From Clostridiales bacterium (GTDB lineage: Bacteria > Bacillota > Clostridia > Saccharofermentanales > Saccharofermentanaceae): a DNA stretch of 63,424 nt. The notes below the pieces were generated by a model, which saw nothing but the letters and a program-made list of their open reading frames with translations, did not search any database and was not told the DNA's origin. This document shows, one piece after another, positions 26,370-33,789 of the stretch. The stretch is taken from positions 1 through 63,424 of the forward strand of contig JAGCSR010000028.1 in NCBI GenBank assembly GCA_017964005.1. The letters are read 5' to 3'. Both the position numbers and the translations under genes were made by a program. Position 1 is the stretch's first letter. Every line of letters begins with the position of its first letter.

Positions 26370-27108
26370 TAATCGCGTGATCATAACCGTCAAGGATCTG
26401 ACAAAACACTTCAAGGAGACCGGGATAAAAGCCTTAAGGGGCATCACTACCGAGATAAGGAAGGGTGAGGTTGTCGTCATCATCGGACCTTCGGGATCCG
26501 GTAAGTCAACACTTCTGAGGTCTCTGAATCTTCTGGATCGCCCCACTTCAGGGACGATAACCTTCGAGGGACAGGATATCACAGATCCTTCCTGCGACAT
26601 AAACCTTCTCAGACAGAATATGGGAATGGTGTTCCAGCACTTTAACCTGTTCCCGCACCTTACCATACTCCGCAACATGACGATCGCGCCAATGAAGCTT
26701 CACGGGCTCCCCAAGGACGTTGCCGAGAAGAAGGCAATGGCCCTCCTTGCAAGAGTTGGCCTGGAAGACCGCGCGTCCTCATATCCGGCTCAGCTGTCCG
26801 GCGGCCAGAAGCAGAGGATCGCCATCGTCAGGGCTTTGGCAATGGACCCGGATGTTATGCTCTTTGATGAGCCTACATCGGCATTGGATCCCGAGATGGT
26901 CGGAGAGGTCCTTGATGTTATGAAAGACCTTGCAAAGGACGGCATGACCATGGTCGTCGTAACCCACGAGATGGGATTTGCCAAGGAAGTGGCAACCCGT
27001 GTCATATTCATGGATGACGGTGTTGTCCTGGAGGAAGGCACCCCGGACGAGATATTCGGCAACCCCAAGAACGAGAGGCTTCAGGCTTTCCTCGCCAAGG
27101 TCCTCTGA
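26359..27108 (+). CDS. Amino-acid ABC transporter ATP-binding protein (GlnQ type)
   Basis: 249 residues, GTG start inside the permease gene. Walker [11 protein letters not shown]-loop FQHFNLF, signature LSGGQKQR, Walker [15 protein letters not shown] and H-loop THEM are all standard for the polar amino-acid uptake family. It powers the adjacent permease and the permuted binding protein. Confidence 0.95.
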   Translation: MDTDNRVIITVKDLTKHFKETGIKALRGITTEIRKGEVVVIIGPSGSGKSTLLRSLNLLDRPTSGTITFEGQDITDPSCDINLLRQNMGMVFQHFNLFPHLTILRNMTIAPMKLHGLPKDVAEKKAMALLARVGLEDRASSYPAQLSGGQKQRIAIVRALAMDPDVMLFDEPTSALDPEMVGEVLDVMKDLAKDGMTMVVVTHEMGFAKEVATRVIFMDDGVVLEEGTPDEIFGNPKNERLQAFLAKVL

Positions 27109-27109
27109 T

Positions 27110-27478
27110 ATGGAACTTAAGGTACTGCCGCACGCTCTCACTGTATGCAAGATCTCTGACATCTCGGATGCTGATCTTACATCTGACCTGTTCTTTATCG
27201 GCAAGACCGATGAGGAACTGTCTTTGGTCTGCCCGACCGATGCCGTTCCTGCGGATACCATCGCCCGGGAAGACGGGTGGCGCGCCTTGAGGATAGAGGG
27301 AATACTGGATTTTGCGCTTATCGGGATCTTATCGAAGATCACGGGTGTATTGGCTGACAACAATATCGGCATTTTCGCCGTATCAACTTACAACACGGAC
27401 TATATCCTCGTTAAGGAAGCAGATCTTGATAAGGCCGTCGCAGCTTTGACTGTGGCCGGGTATTCGATAGTGATGTGA
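27110..27478 (+). CDS. ACT-domain amino-acid-binding protein
   Basis: 122 residues. The second half, RIEGILDFALIGILSKITGVLADNNIGIFAVSTYNTDYILV when read in pieces, is an ACT domain (residues ~60-120) of the ACT_7/CASTOR-like kind; the first half may be a second, divergent ACT fold. ACT domains bind small ligands, mostly amino acids. It begins 1 bp after the ATPase stop, with no ribosome site of its own visible apart from AGGTCCTC, so coupled translation is likely. A role as amino-acid sensor for the transporter is inferred from position. Confidence 0.8.
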   Translation: MELKVLPHALTVCKISDISDADLTSDLFFIGKTDEELSLVCPTDAVPADTIAREDGWRALRIEGILDFALIGILSKITGVLADNNIGIFAVSTYNTDYILVKEADLDKAVAALTVAGYSIVM

Positions 27479-27519
27479 GCTGTTTATACGAGAATTCCCG
27501 TAACCAAAAATAAAAAGAT

Positions 27520-27555
27520 AAGAGGCGGTCCCGATATGAGGCCGCCTCTCTTATG
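27520..27555. terminator. Bidirectional terminator between convergent genes
   Basis: Arms ATAAGAGGCGG and CCGCCTCTCTTAT surround a short loop; A-rich sequence precedes and T-containing sequence follows, so it can serve both the ACT-domain gene (+) and pfp (-). Confidence 0.75.
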
Positions 27556-27574
27556 ATCATTTAATCTGTATCGA

Positions 27575-29233
27575 TCAGGACTTCTCGAGTGCGAGTGTCT
27601 TTGTTGTGATGTCGCAGACTTCGGAAGGTCCGTAGTACTGGATAGCACCGGGATATGTAAAGCTCGTCTCGACTGCCCACTTCTCGCGGTTAGCTTCGAA
27701 GAACTTGAAGGGCTTGCCGTCCAGCTCAACGAGAGCCTTGCGGATAACCGGCTTGTCCTCACCGTTTCTTCTTTCCATGTTCATCATCTTTGTGATAGGC
27801 ATACCGCCTGCAACCCACTCCTCAGCGGGCTTAGAGATGTTGGAAACCTTGGAGAGGTACCCTGTGAAACCGTACTGGATGAGCATGAAAGCGTTGAAGC
27901 CCAGGGAGTAGCAGTAGTCAGCATCGAAGTTGGAAGGGAATGCGCAGCGTCCTTCGTAACCGAAGAAGTGGTGCTGTGCGCCGAACTTGCCCTTGTATGT
28001 GCCGGCTTCTTTCCTCTTTGCGAGCTCGGTCTTGACCATCTCGGAGAAGAGCTTCTCGGACTCGATCAGGGATACCTGAACGTTGCCGTGAGGGTCACGC
28101 TCTAAGAAGAGCTGCTGCTGGATGCCTGTAGGAAGGATATCGAAAACCTTGAAGGAAGCATCCGTAAGGCCTGCCTTGATGAAGTCGTACTTTGCGTTCC
28201 AGTCGGGAAGAGCGTTGAACTGAGCTGTCTTCTCGCCAGCCAGGAGCTCGTTGATCTCAGCGATGAGAGCGGAGAACTCGGGAACGAACTCTACGATACC
28301 CTCGGGGATGATGGCAACGCCGAAGTTCTCGCCGTTGTTGCCGCGCTTCTCAACAGCGTCAGCGATGTAATTTGTGATCTCGGCCAAAGACATCTTCTTG
28401 GCAGCGACTTCCTCGCCGATAAGGCAGATGTTGGGCTGTGTCTCAAGTGCGCACTCGAGTGCAACGTGAGATGCGGAACGGCCCATAACCTTGATGAAGT
28501 GCCAATACTTCTTTGCGGAGTTGGCATCACGCTCGATGTTGCCGATGAGCTCGGAATATGTCTTTGTAGCTGTATCGAAACCGAAAGAAGCCTCGATGTC
28601 CTCGTTCTTGAGGTCGCCGTCGATCGTCTTGGGGCATCCGATAACCTGAACGCCTGTGTTGTTTGCAGCCATGTACTCAGCCAGAGTAGCAGCGTTGGTG
28701 TTGGAATCGTCGCCGCCGATGATGACGATAGCCGTAAGGCCGTTCTTCTTAGCATTCTCTGCAACGATTGCGAACTGCTCGGCTGTCTCGAGCTTTGTTC
28801 TGCCGGAACCGATGATGTCGAATCCGCCTGTGTTTCTGTATGCGTCGATGAAGGCATCGTCGAACTCAACGTAGTCGTTCTTTAAAAGTCCGTCAGGACC
28901 GCCCTTGAAGCCCAGAAGGACATTGTCCTTGTCTGTAGCCTTCAAAGCATCGTAAAGACCTGTGATGACGTTGTGTCCGCCGGGAGCCTGTCCGCCGGAG
29001 AGGATAACACCGACTACCTGCTTCTTGGCAGGGGATGTGTTAGCGCCCTTGGCGAAAGTGATCTCTTTCTTACCGTATGTGTTGGGGAAGAGAGCTGCGA
29101 TCTTATCCTGATCTGCAACGCTCTGTGTGGGAGCACCCTCGTTAACGCAGATCTCTGCGATACCGTTGCGGAGCATTCCGGGAAGCTTAGGGGTGTACTC
29201 GTATCTTGCTTTTTGAAGTGGTGATAATTCCAT
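27575..29233 (-). CDS. pfp: Pyrophosphate-dependent 6-phosphofructokinase, long form
   Basis: 552 residues, the length of the long (plant-beta/Borrelia-like) PPi-PFK group. The substrate loop reads GGDDSNTNA, where the Asp after GGD marks PPi instead of ATP use, and [10 protein letters not shown] is the catalytic motif. It phosphorylates fructose 6-phosphate with pyrophosphate in the cytoplasm and is reversible, saving ATP in glycolysis of anaerobes. Start ATG 29233 has AAAGGAG 8 bases upstream; the longer frame to 29281 is unlikely. On the minus strand an extended -10 (TGCTAAAAT) lies upstream. Confidence 0.95.
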   Translation of the reverse strand: MELSPLQKARYEYTPKLPGMLRNGIAEICVNEGAPTQSVADQDKIAALFPNTYGKKEITFAKGANTSPAKKQVVGVILSGGQAPGGHNVITGLYDALKATDKDNVLLGFKGGPDGLLKNDYVEFDDAFIDAYRNTGGFDIIGSGRTKLETAEQFAIVAENAKKNGLTAIVIIGGDDSNTNAATLAEYMAANNTGVQVIGCPKTIDGDLKNEDIEASFGFDTATKTYSELIGNIERDANSAKKYWHFIKVMGRSASHVALECALETQPNICLIGEEVAAKKMSLAEITNYIADAVEKRGNNGENFGVAIIPEGIVEFVPEFSALIAEINELLAGEKTAQFNALPDWNAKYDFIKAGLTDASFKVFDILPTGIQQQLFLERDPHGNVQVSLIESEKLFSEMVKTELAKRKEAGTYKGKFGAQHHFFGYEGRCAFPSNFDADYCYSLGFNAFMLIQYGFTGYLSKVSNISKPAEEWVAGGMPITKMMNMERRNGEDKPVIRKALVELDGKPFKFFEANREKWAVETSFTYPGAIQYYGPSEVCDITTKTLALEKS

Positions 29234-29367
29234 GAGACAAACTCCTTTGAATAATAGTAGGGTCCTGCCCGAAAAGGTCATCTTTCCGAGCGCACGGCTA
29301 TTTTAGCACATTAATAAGAAATATTCACTTTACAATATCGACTAAAGATGTAAATGTTTCAGCTTCG

Positions 29368-29396
29368 TTGACGCTATACAGTCCGGGTGTTACAAT
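29368..29396 (+). promoter_or_regulatory. Promoter of the candidate antitoxin RNA
   Basis: TTGACG, exactly 17 bases, TACAAT. It is a near-consensus sigma-A promoter with no protein-coding gene downstream; the only thing it can transcribe before the terminator at 29453 is a ~90-base RNA. Confidence 0.75.
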
Positions 29397-29402
29397 ATGC
29401 GT

Positions 29403-29492
29403 AAGAAAGCGCAGTCTGCAAAGACGGTTGCTTCCGAGCAAAGTTTTAGATTAACCTCACCCTAAAGTCACATCCTGGGTGAGGTTTATTTT
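29403..29492 (+). ncRNA. Candidate type I antitoxin RNA
   Basis: About 90 bases from the promoter at 29368 to the terminator ending in TATTTT near 29492. It converges on the small hydrophobic toxin gene and overlaps the 3' end of that gene's mRNA, including the shared terminator hairpin. Its 5' part (29409-29438) is nearly the same as the 5' leader of the toxin mRNA (complement of 29671-29704). Convergent, 3'-overlapping layout fits Fst/par, TxpA/RatA and similar systems. Not experimentally known here. Confidence 0.6.
29453..29492. terminator. Shared bidirectional terminator of the toxin-antitoxin locus
   Basis: Perfect 10-base arms AACCTCACCC (29453-29462) and GGGTGAGGTT (29477-29486), followed by TATTTT on the plus strand and preceded by AAAACTTT-complement on the other. 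The toxin stop codon touches its base. Confidence 0.85.
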
Positions 29493-29614
29493 CGTCTATA
29501 TCTGGAATCTAAAATCCCGATAAGAAACGTCAATAGCTTCAACAACAGAGTGATTGAAGCTATGACCAGGGTGATAATTCCTATCACGATAGAGATAATT
29601 TCAATTTCTGTCAT
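29486..29614 (-). CDS. Small hydrophobic peptide, putative holin-like type I toxin
   Basis: 42 residues, too short for standard gene calling. It starts MTEIEIIS, has one long membrane segment (about residues 6-35, nearly all Ile, Leu, Val, Thr) and ends in the basic tail DSRYRRK. This is the layout of Fst/TxpA/BsrG and of the proteins often called putative holin-like toxin in Firmicutes. A strong ribosome site AAAGGAGG lies 9-10 bases before the ATG. The mRNA leader contains the hairpin CTCAGGG/CCCTGAG just ahead of it, which may hide the ribosome site. Such peptides damage the membrane when the antisense RNA is lost. Toxicity is inferred. Confidence 0.72.
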   Translation of the reverse strand: MTEIEIISIVIGIITLVIASITLLLKLLTFLIGILDSRYRRK

Positions 29615-29670
29615 CTCCGCAGCCCTCCTTTCCCAGACTCGCTCAGGGAAGAACCCTGAGTTGTTAAGTA

Positions 29671-29704
29671 CTCGGAAGGCAACCGCCCATTAAGCAGGCT
29701 GCGC
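29671..29704 (-). repeat. Copy of the antitoxin 5' element in the toxin mRNA leader
   Basis: On the minus strand this reads GCGCAGCCTGC then, after a few bases, GGCGGTTGCCTTCCGAG. The plus-strand copy at 29409-29438 reads GCGCAGTCTGC then GACGGTTGCTTCCGAG. About 28 of 31 aligned positions agree. The two are inverted in the DNA, so both RNAs carry the same sense sequence. Confidence 0.75.
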
Positions 29705-29763
29705 TCTTAATAATTCTATCACAAAAGAAACAAATGTTCTTATATATATTTGTTTATATTAGA

Positions 29764-29792
29764 TTGTCATAAAGATTTCTATAATATATAAT
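29764..29792 (+). promoter_or_regulatory. Promoter of thrS
   Basis: TTGTCA, 17 bases, TATAAT (29787-29792). The transcript would start near 29799 and run ~65 bases to the ATG. The leader has a perfect hairpin TCCCGGG-AAGTG-CCCGGGA at 29809-29827. There is no T-box structure. Confidence 0.75.
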
Positions 29793-29863
29793 CCTCTTTA
29801 CGACGTTGTCCCGGGAAGTGCCCGGGAGTGCATGTCGAATACAAGATAAGGACATTGATTATT

Positions 29864-31693
29864 ATGGAAAGAGAAGAGTTCCTTCAGGTTTACCGCCACT
29901 CGCTGGCACACATTCTGGCTAAGGCCGTTTTCGAGATCTTCGGAACCGATACACAGATCGCGATCGGACCTCAGATCGACGACGGCATGTACTACGATTT
30001 TGCATTGCCCCGTCCCGTAACAGAGGAAGACTACAAGACCATCGAGGACAAGATGACTGAGATCCTGAAGCGCAAGGAAGACTGGAAGAGAGAAGAGATC
30101 TCCAGGAATGACGCGCTCGAATTGTTTAAGGATCAGAAGTACAAGGTCGAGATCATCGAAGATCTCCCGGAGGATGAGCTTCTCACTATATACCGCACGG
30201 GTGACGACTTCGTTGACCTCTGCCGCGGCCCTCACGTAGAGAATTCACGTGACCTCCTGTCCGTGGCTTTCAAGGTCAAGGGCACATCCGCAGCTTACTG
30301 GAGAGGAGATTCCACCAAGGATACCCTCACGAGGATCTACGTTTTCGCATTCCCTTCCAAGGATGAGCTCAAGGCCCATCTTGCATGGCTCAAGGAAGCC
30401 CTGGAGCGCGACCACAAGAAGATCGGCCTGCAGCAGGATCTGTTCATGTTCCAGGATACAGCTCCCGGCATGCCTTACTGGCTGCCCCGCGGATGGACGA
30501 TGTACCGCCAGCTCATAAGCTACTCCCGTGAACTTCAGGATAAGCACGACTATCAGGAGATCTCCTGCCCTCTGATCAACAACAAGAAGCTCTGGCTGAT
30601 CTCCGGTCACTGGGCTCACTATGTCAACAACATGTTCCTTATTCCGGGTCTTTCCGAAGGAACGAAAGCTGATGACGAGATCGAGCAGGACCAGTCAGCC
30701 GGCCCCGACTTCGATCTTGAGAGCATTGACACGATGGCTGCAAAGCCCATGAACTGCCCTAATGCCATGATGACATATAAGAGAACGGTACACTCCTACA
30801 AGGAGCTCCCTATCCGTTACTCTGAGATCGACGTTTTGCACCGCAAGGAGAAGTCCGGACAGATGAACGGCCTTTTCCGTGTTCAGGAGTTCAGACAGGA
30901 CGACGACCATACATTCGTAACCGAAGACCAGATCGAATCCGAGATCGAGGACATCATGAACTTAGCAGACGAGATCTACAATACATTCGGTCTCACATAC
31001 AAGGCTGAGTTCTCCACGAGGCCTGACGACTTCATGGGCGACATCGAAGTCTGGAACAGGGCAGAGGCTTCCCTGAAGAAGATCCTCGACAAGAAGTACG
31101 GCGAGGGCAACTACGAGATCAACGAGGGTGACGGCGCATTCTACGGGCCGAAGATCGACCTGCAGATCAAGGACGCTCTCGGCAGAGAGTGGCAGTGCGG
31201 CACGATCCAGCTCGACTTCCAGCTGCCTGCAAACTTCGGTCTCACATACGTTGACAAAGACAATACCCAGAAGATGCCTGTCGTTATCCACCGCGCTATC
31301 TTCGGATCTTTCGAGAGATTCATCGGTATCATCACAGAGCACTTCAAGGGTGCGTTCCCCTTCTGGATGAGCCCTGCCCAGGTAGGCATCGTCCCGATCC
31401 GCGAAGAGCACAACGAGTTTGCCCGTGACATCGAAAACCTTCTCGAATACAACGGCATCCGCGCCGAGGTCGATCTGTCGCCCAAGAACATGAACGACAA
31501 GATCAAGAACTTCCGCAACCTCCGTGATCCTTACATCCTGGTAATCGGTGACAAGGAAGTCGAGTCCAAGACCGTATCCGTCAATATCCGCGGAGTCAAG
31601 GTCCAGCTCCACGACATCCCTGTAGACACATTCGTTGAAGTCTGCAAGAAGATGAACATAGAGAGGACAAGAGAACTTATCACTGAGATGTGA
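29864..31693 (+). CDS. thrS: Threonyl-tRNA synthetase lacking the TGS domain
   Basis: 609 residues. It begins directly with the second additional (editing) domain, whose HSLAHILAKAV and CRGPHV motifs bind zinc-like ligands, then the class II catalytic core and the anticodon domain (QVGIVPIREEHNEFA onward). The catalytic zinc ligands are present: Cys in KPMNCP, His in DDDHTFVTE and His in VVIHRAIFGS. Compared with E. coli ThrRS, the N-terminal TGS domain is missing and a ~25-residue insertion lies between the NMF motif and KPMNCP, where NAM replaces the usual GHM. It charges tRNA-Thr. Start at ATG 29864 is chosen because the earlier GTG (29828) overlaps the leader hairpin. Confidence 0.94.
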   Translation: MEREEFLQVYRHSLAHILAKAVFEIFGTDTQIAIGPQIDDGMYYDFALPRPVTEEDYKTIEDKMTEILKRKEDWKREEISRNDALELFKDQKYKVEIIEDLPEDELLTIYRTGDDFVDLCRGPHVENSRDLLSVAFKVKGTSAAYWRGDSTKDTLTRIYVFAFPSKDELKAHLAWLKEALERDHKKIGLQQDLFMFQDTAPGMPYWLPRGWTMYRQLISYSRELQDKHDYQEISCPLINNKKLWLISGHWAHYVNNMFLIPGLSEGTKADDEIEQDQSAGPDFDLESIDTMAAKPMNCPNAMMTYKRTVHSYKELPIRYSEIDVLHRKEKSGQMNGLFRVQEFRQDDDHTFVTEDQIESEIEDIMNLADEIYNTFGLTYKAEFSTRPDDFMGDIEVWNRAEASLKKILDKKYGEGNYEINEGDGAFYGPKIDLQIKDALGREWQCGTIQLDFQLPANFGLTYVDKDNTQKMPVVIHRAIFGSFERFIGIITEHFKGAFPFWMSPAQVGIVPIREEHNEFARDIENLLEYNGIRAEVDLSPKNMNDKIKNFRNLRDPYILVIGDKEVESKTVSVNIRGVKVQLHDIPVDTFVEVCKKMNIERTRELITEM

Positions 31694-31710
31694 TTTCAGG
31701 GAGGATGAAT

Positions 31711-33600
31711 ATGAAGAGTTTTCCTGTGATCAGGACTGTAACGCTGATGACACTTGCATCGGTCATTGCAGGAGTGGTCTTATCTTCGGCCGCCACGGTC
31801 GATGCTTCAGGCAGCGTTGCGATAAATGCGGCTAATTTTCCGGATAAGGTTTTTCGGGCATATGTATCGAAAAACTTCGATAAAGACGGCAACGGTACTC
31901 TGTCGGATGCCGAGATCAGGAACGTCACGGAGATAAGGACTACCGACAGCGAGTACAAAGAAGTTGTTGACCTTAAGGGTATAGAATTCTTCCCTGAACT
32001 TACGAGGCTGGACTGTCAGACATGCGGCCTTGAAAAGATAGATGTGAGCAAGAACCTTAAGCTCGAGTTGCTCTTTGTCACGAATAATAAGCTAAAGTCC
32101 CTGGATGTCAGTAAGAATACCGAACTTCAAGATATATCCTGCTCCAACAATCAGCTTAAAGAACTTGATGTCACACACAACAAGAAGATCTGGTATTTGT
32201 CATGTTATTCCAATAAGCTTACAAAGCTCGATATTTCAAAGAATACTGAGCTTATGTATATAGAATGCTACGGCAACGAACTTACTTCCCTTGATGTCAG
32301 CCGCTGCACCAAACTCAAAAGGCTGTCATGCGAACGCAATAAGATCACAGCTCTCGATGTATCAAAGAATAAGGATCTGGTCGAACTGTCCGCGAGCACT
32401 AATCAGCTGGCGAGCCTTGATCTGAGCAAGAACAAGTCGCTGACCAAACTCTACTGCTCGCGGAACAAACTGACATCCCTCGATATCAAGGATCTTACTG
32501 AACTTACGGAAGTTGAGGCAGGAGAAAACAGCATCAAATCGGTCAACACCGGCAAACTGAAGAAACTTGTAAATCTGGACCTGGCGCAGAATCAACTCAA
32601 GAGCATTGATGTTTCGAAGAATACCTTGCTTAAGAGCCTCGTTCTCAACTCCAACAAGCTTACTTCTGTCAATGTCAGTAAGAACACCGCGTTAGAGGAA
32701 CTCTATGTCAGAAATAACGGGATCGCTTCGCTCGATCTGTCGAAAAACCGCGAACTTACCAGCCTTGACATCAATCTAACGAAGATCAAGTCCATCGATC
32801 TTACGCCAAACTATAAGCTGCATGGTCTCCATTACGATGCGAGATACGATATGACCATCGATCTTGCGATCCTCCCCGGGAACAGCTTCTACTTAGGTGG
32901 TGACGGTGCCAGCGGTAGTAAGGTGACCAACAGCAATAAAGCGGTTATCAAGATGGATGACAGTATGTACTACGGTCTGAAGGCCGGGACCGCGAAGCTG
33001 GTAAAAACATATTCCAATGCTCCATCCGTATCGACTTTTAATGTTAAGGTGCTCTATAAGGACGTTACGAACAGTAAAGACTTCTGGTACGAACCTACCT
33101 ACTATCTCACCGGCAAAGACGTTGTCAAAGGTTACGACAAACAGACGAAGTTCAAGCCCGCCAACGAGTGCACGCGCGCCCAGATGGTAACTTTCATCTG
33201 GAGACTGGCAGGCAGCCCCGAACCCAAGTCACCGGACTGCAAGTTCAAGGATGTAAAGAAGAATGATTATTTCTACAAGGCCTGCATATGGGGCAACGAG
33301 AATCATATAGTCGAAGGCTATAAGGACGGTACTTTCGGACCCAAGATCGTATGTGCCCGCCGTCATGCGGTCACATTCCTCTGGAGGCTCGCAGGCAGTC
33401 CTGCCCCCAAGACGAAGACCAATAAGTTCTCAGACGTGAATAAAAAGGATTACTTCTATCAGGCGACCCTTTGGGCATCCGAAATGAACATCCTTGCAGG
33501 CTACTCTGACGGCACCTTCCGCCCCAACGGCAACTGCCTGCGCCGTCAGATGGTTACTTTCCTCTATAAGTACGATAAGTACATTAACGGGAAGGGTTGA
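31711..33600 (+). CDS. Leucine-rich-repeat SLH surface protein
   Basis: 629 residues. Signal peptide about 1-32. An EF-hand-like loop DKDGNGTLSDAE (57-68) follows. Residues ~95-385 hold about thirteen leucine-rich repeats of 21 residues with the pattern LDVSKN..L..L.C..N.L, close to bacterial internalin-type repeats. A short beta-rich segment resembling a Big_2 remnant precedes three SLH repeats (about 455-625) with motifs CTRAQMVTF, CARRHAVTF and CLRRQMVTF. The protein should sit on the cell wall and present the repeats for binding partners or carbohydrate. GGGAGG precedes ATG 31711, 17 bp after thrS. Confidence 0.92.
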   Translation: MKSFPVIRTVTLMTLASVIAGVVLSSAATVDASGSVAINAANFPDKVFRAYVSKNFDKDGNGTLSDAEIRNVTEIRTTDSEYKEVVDLKGIEFFPELTRLDCQTCGLEKIDVSKNLKLELLFVTNNKLKSLDVSKNTELQDISCSNNQLKELDVTHNKKIWYLSCYSNKLTKLDISKNTELMYIECYGNELTSLDVSRCTKLKRLSCERNKITALDVSKNKDLVELSASTNQLASLDLSKNKSLTKLYCSRNKLTSLDIKDLTELTEVEAGENSIKSVNTGKLKKLVNLDLAQNQLKSIDVSKNTLLKSLVLNSNKLTSVNVSKNTALEELYVRNNGIASLDLSKNRELTSLDINLTKIKSIDLTPNYKLHGLHYDARYDMTIDLAILPGNSFYLGGDGASGSKVTNSNKAVIKMDDSMYYGLKAGTAKLVKTYSNAPSVSTFNVKVLYKDVTNSKDFWYEPTYYLTGKDVVKGYDKQTKFKPANECTRAQMVTFIWRLAGSPEPKSPDCKFKDVKKNDYFYKACIWGNENHIVEGYKDGTFGPKIVCARRHAVTFLWRLAGSPAPKTKTNKFSDVNKKDYFYQATLWASEMNILAGYSDGTFRPNGNCLRRQMVTFLYKYDKYINGKG

Positions 33601-33624
33601 GCCCGATCTTAATAGGACCAATAG

Positions 33625-33657
33625 AGGTGCCCCCCTGGTTTGGGGCACCTTTTTCTT
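33625..33657 (+). terminator. Terminator after the LRR-SLH gene
   Basis: Arms AGGTGCCCC and GGGGCACCT (9 bp, perfect), then TTTTTCTTT. Confidence 0.92.
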
Positions 33658-33689
33658 TGGCATGATCATATGATTTATTATATATTTTA

Positions 33690-33718
33690 TTGAATAACGG
33701 CCTGACAAGTGATAATCT
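33690..33718 (+). promoter_or_regulatory. Possible promoter upstream of the PPC-SLH gene
   Basis: TTGAAT, 17 bases, TAATCT. It would start transcription near 33725, only a few bases before another hairpin with a T-run, so the transcript would meet a terminator at once. Confidence 0.4.
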
Positions 33719-33731
33719 ACGAATGTTAAAT

Positions 33732-33760
33732 ACCGCCTCTAAGACGGGCGGTTTTATTTT
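33732..33760 (+). terminator. Leader terminator upstream of the PPC-SLH gene
   Basis: ACCGCC (33732-33737) pairs with GGCGGT (33747-33752), then TTTATTTTG. It lies 30-60 bp before the ATG at 33790 and downstream of the possible promoter, so it may be an attenuator or simply a second terminator for the previous gene. Confidence 0.65.
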
Positions 33761-33789
33761 GTTTTATCTATTTTATTGGAGGCGTTTGT

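Noticed and set aside
29397..29465. A 22-codon frame within the candidate antitoxin RNA (starts MRKKAQSAK)
   Set aside because: No ribosome site precedes it and the sequence overlaps the terminator arm. The RNA itself fits an antitoxin better.
29799..29863. T-box riboswitch before thrS
   Set aside because: The leader is only about 65 bases and lacks the T-box consensus and a specifier loop; only a 7-bp hairpin is present.
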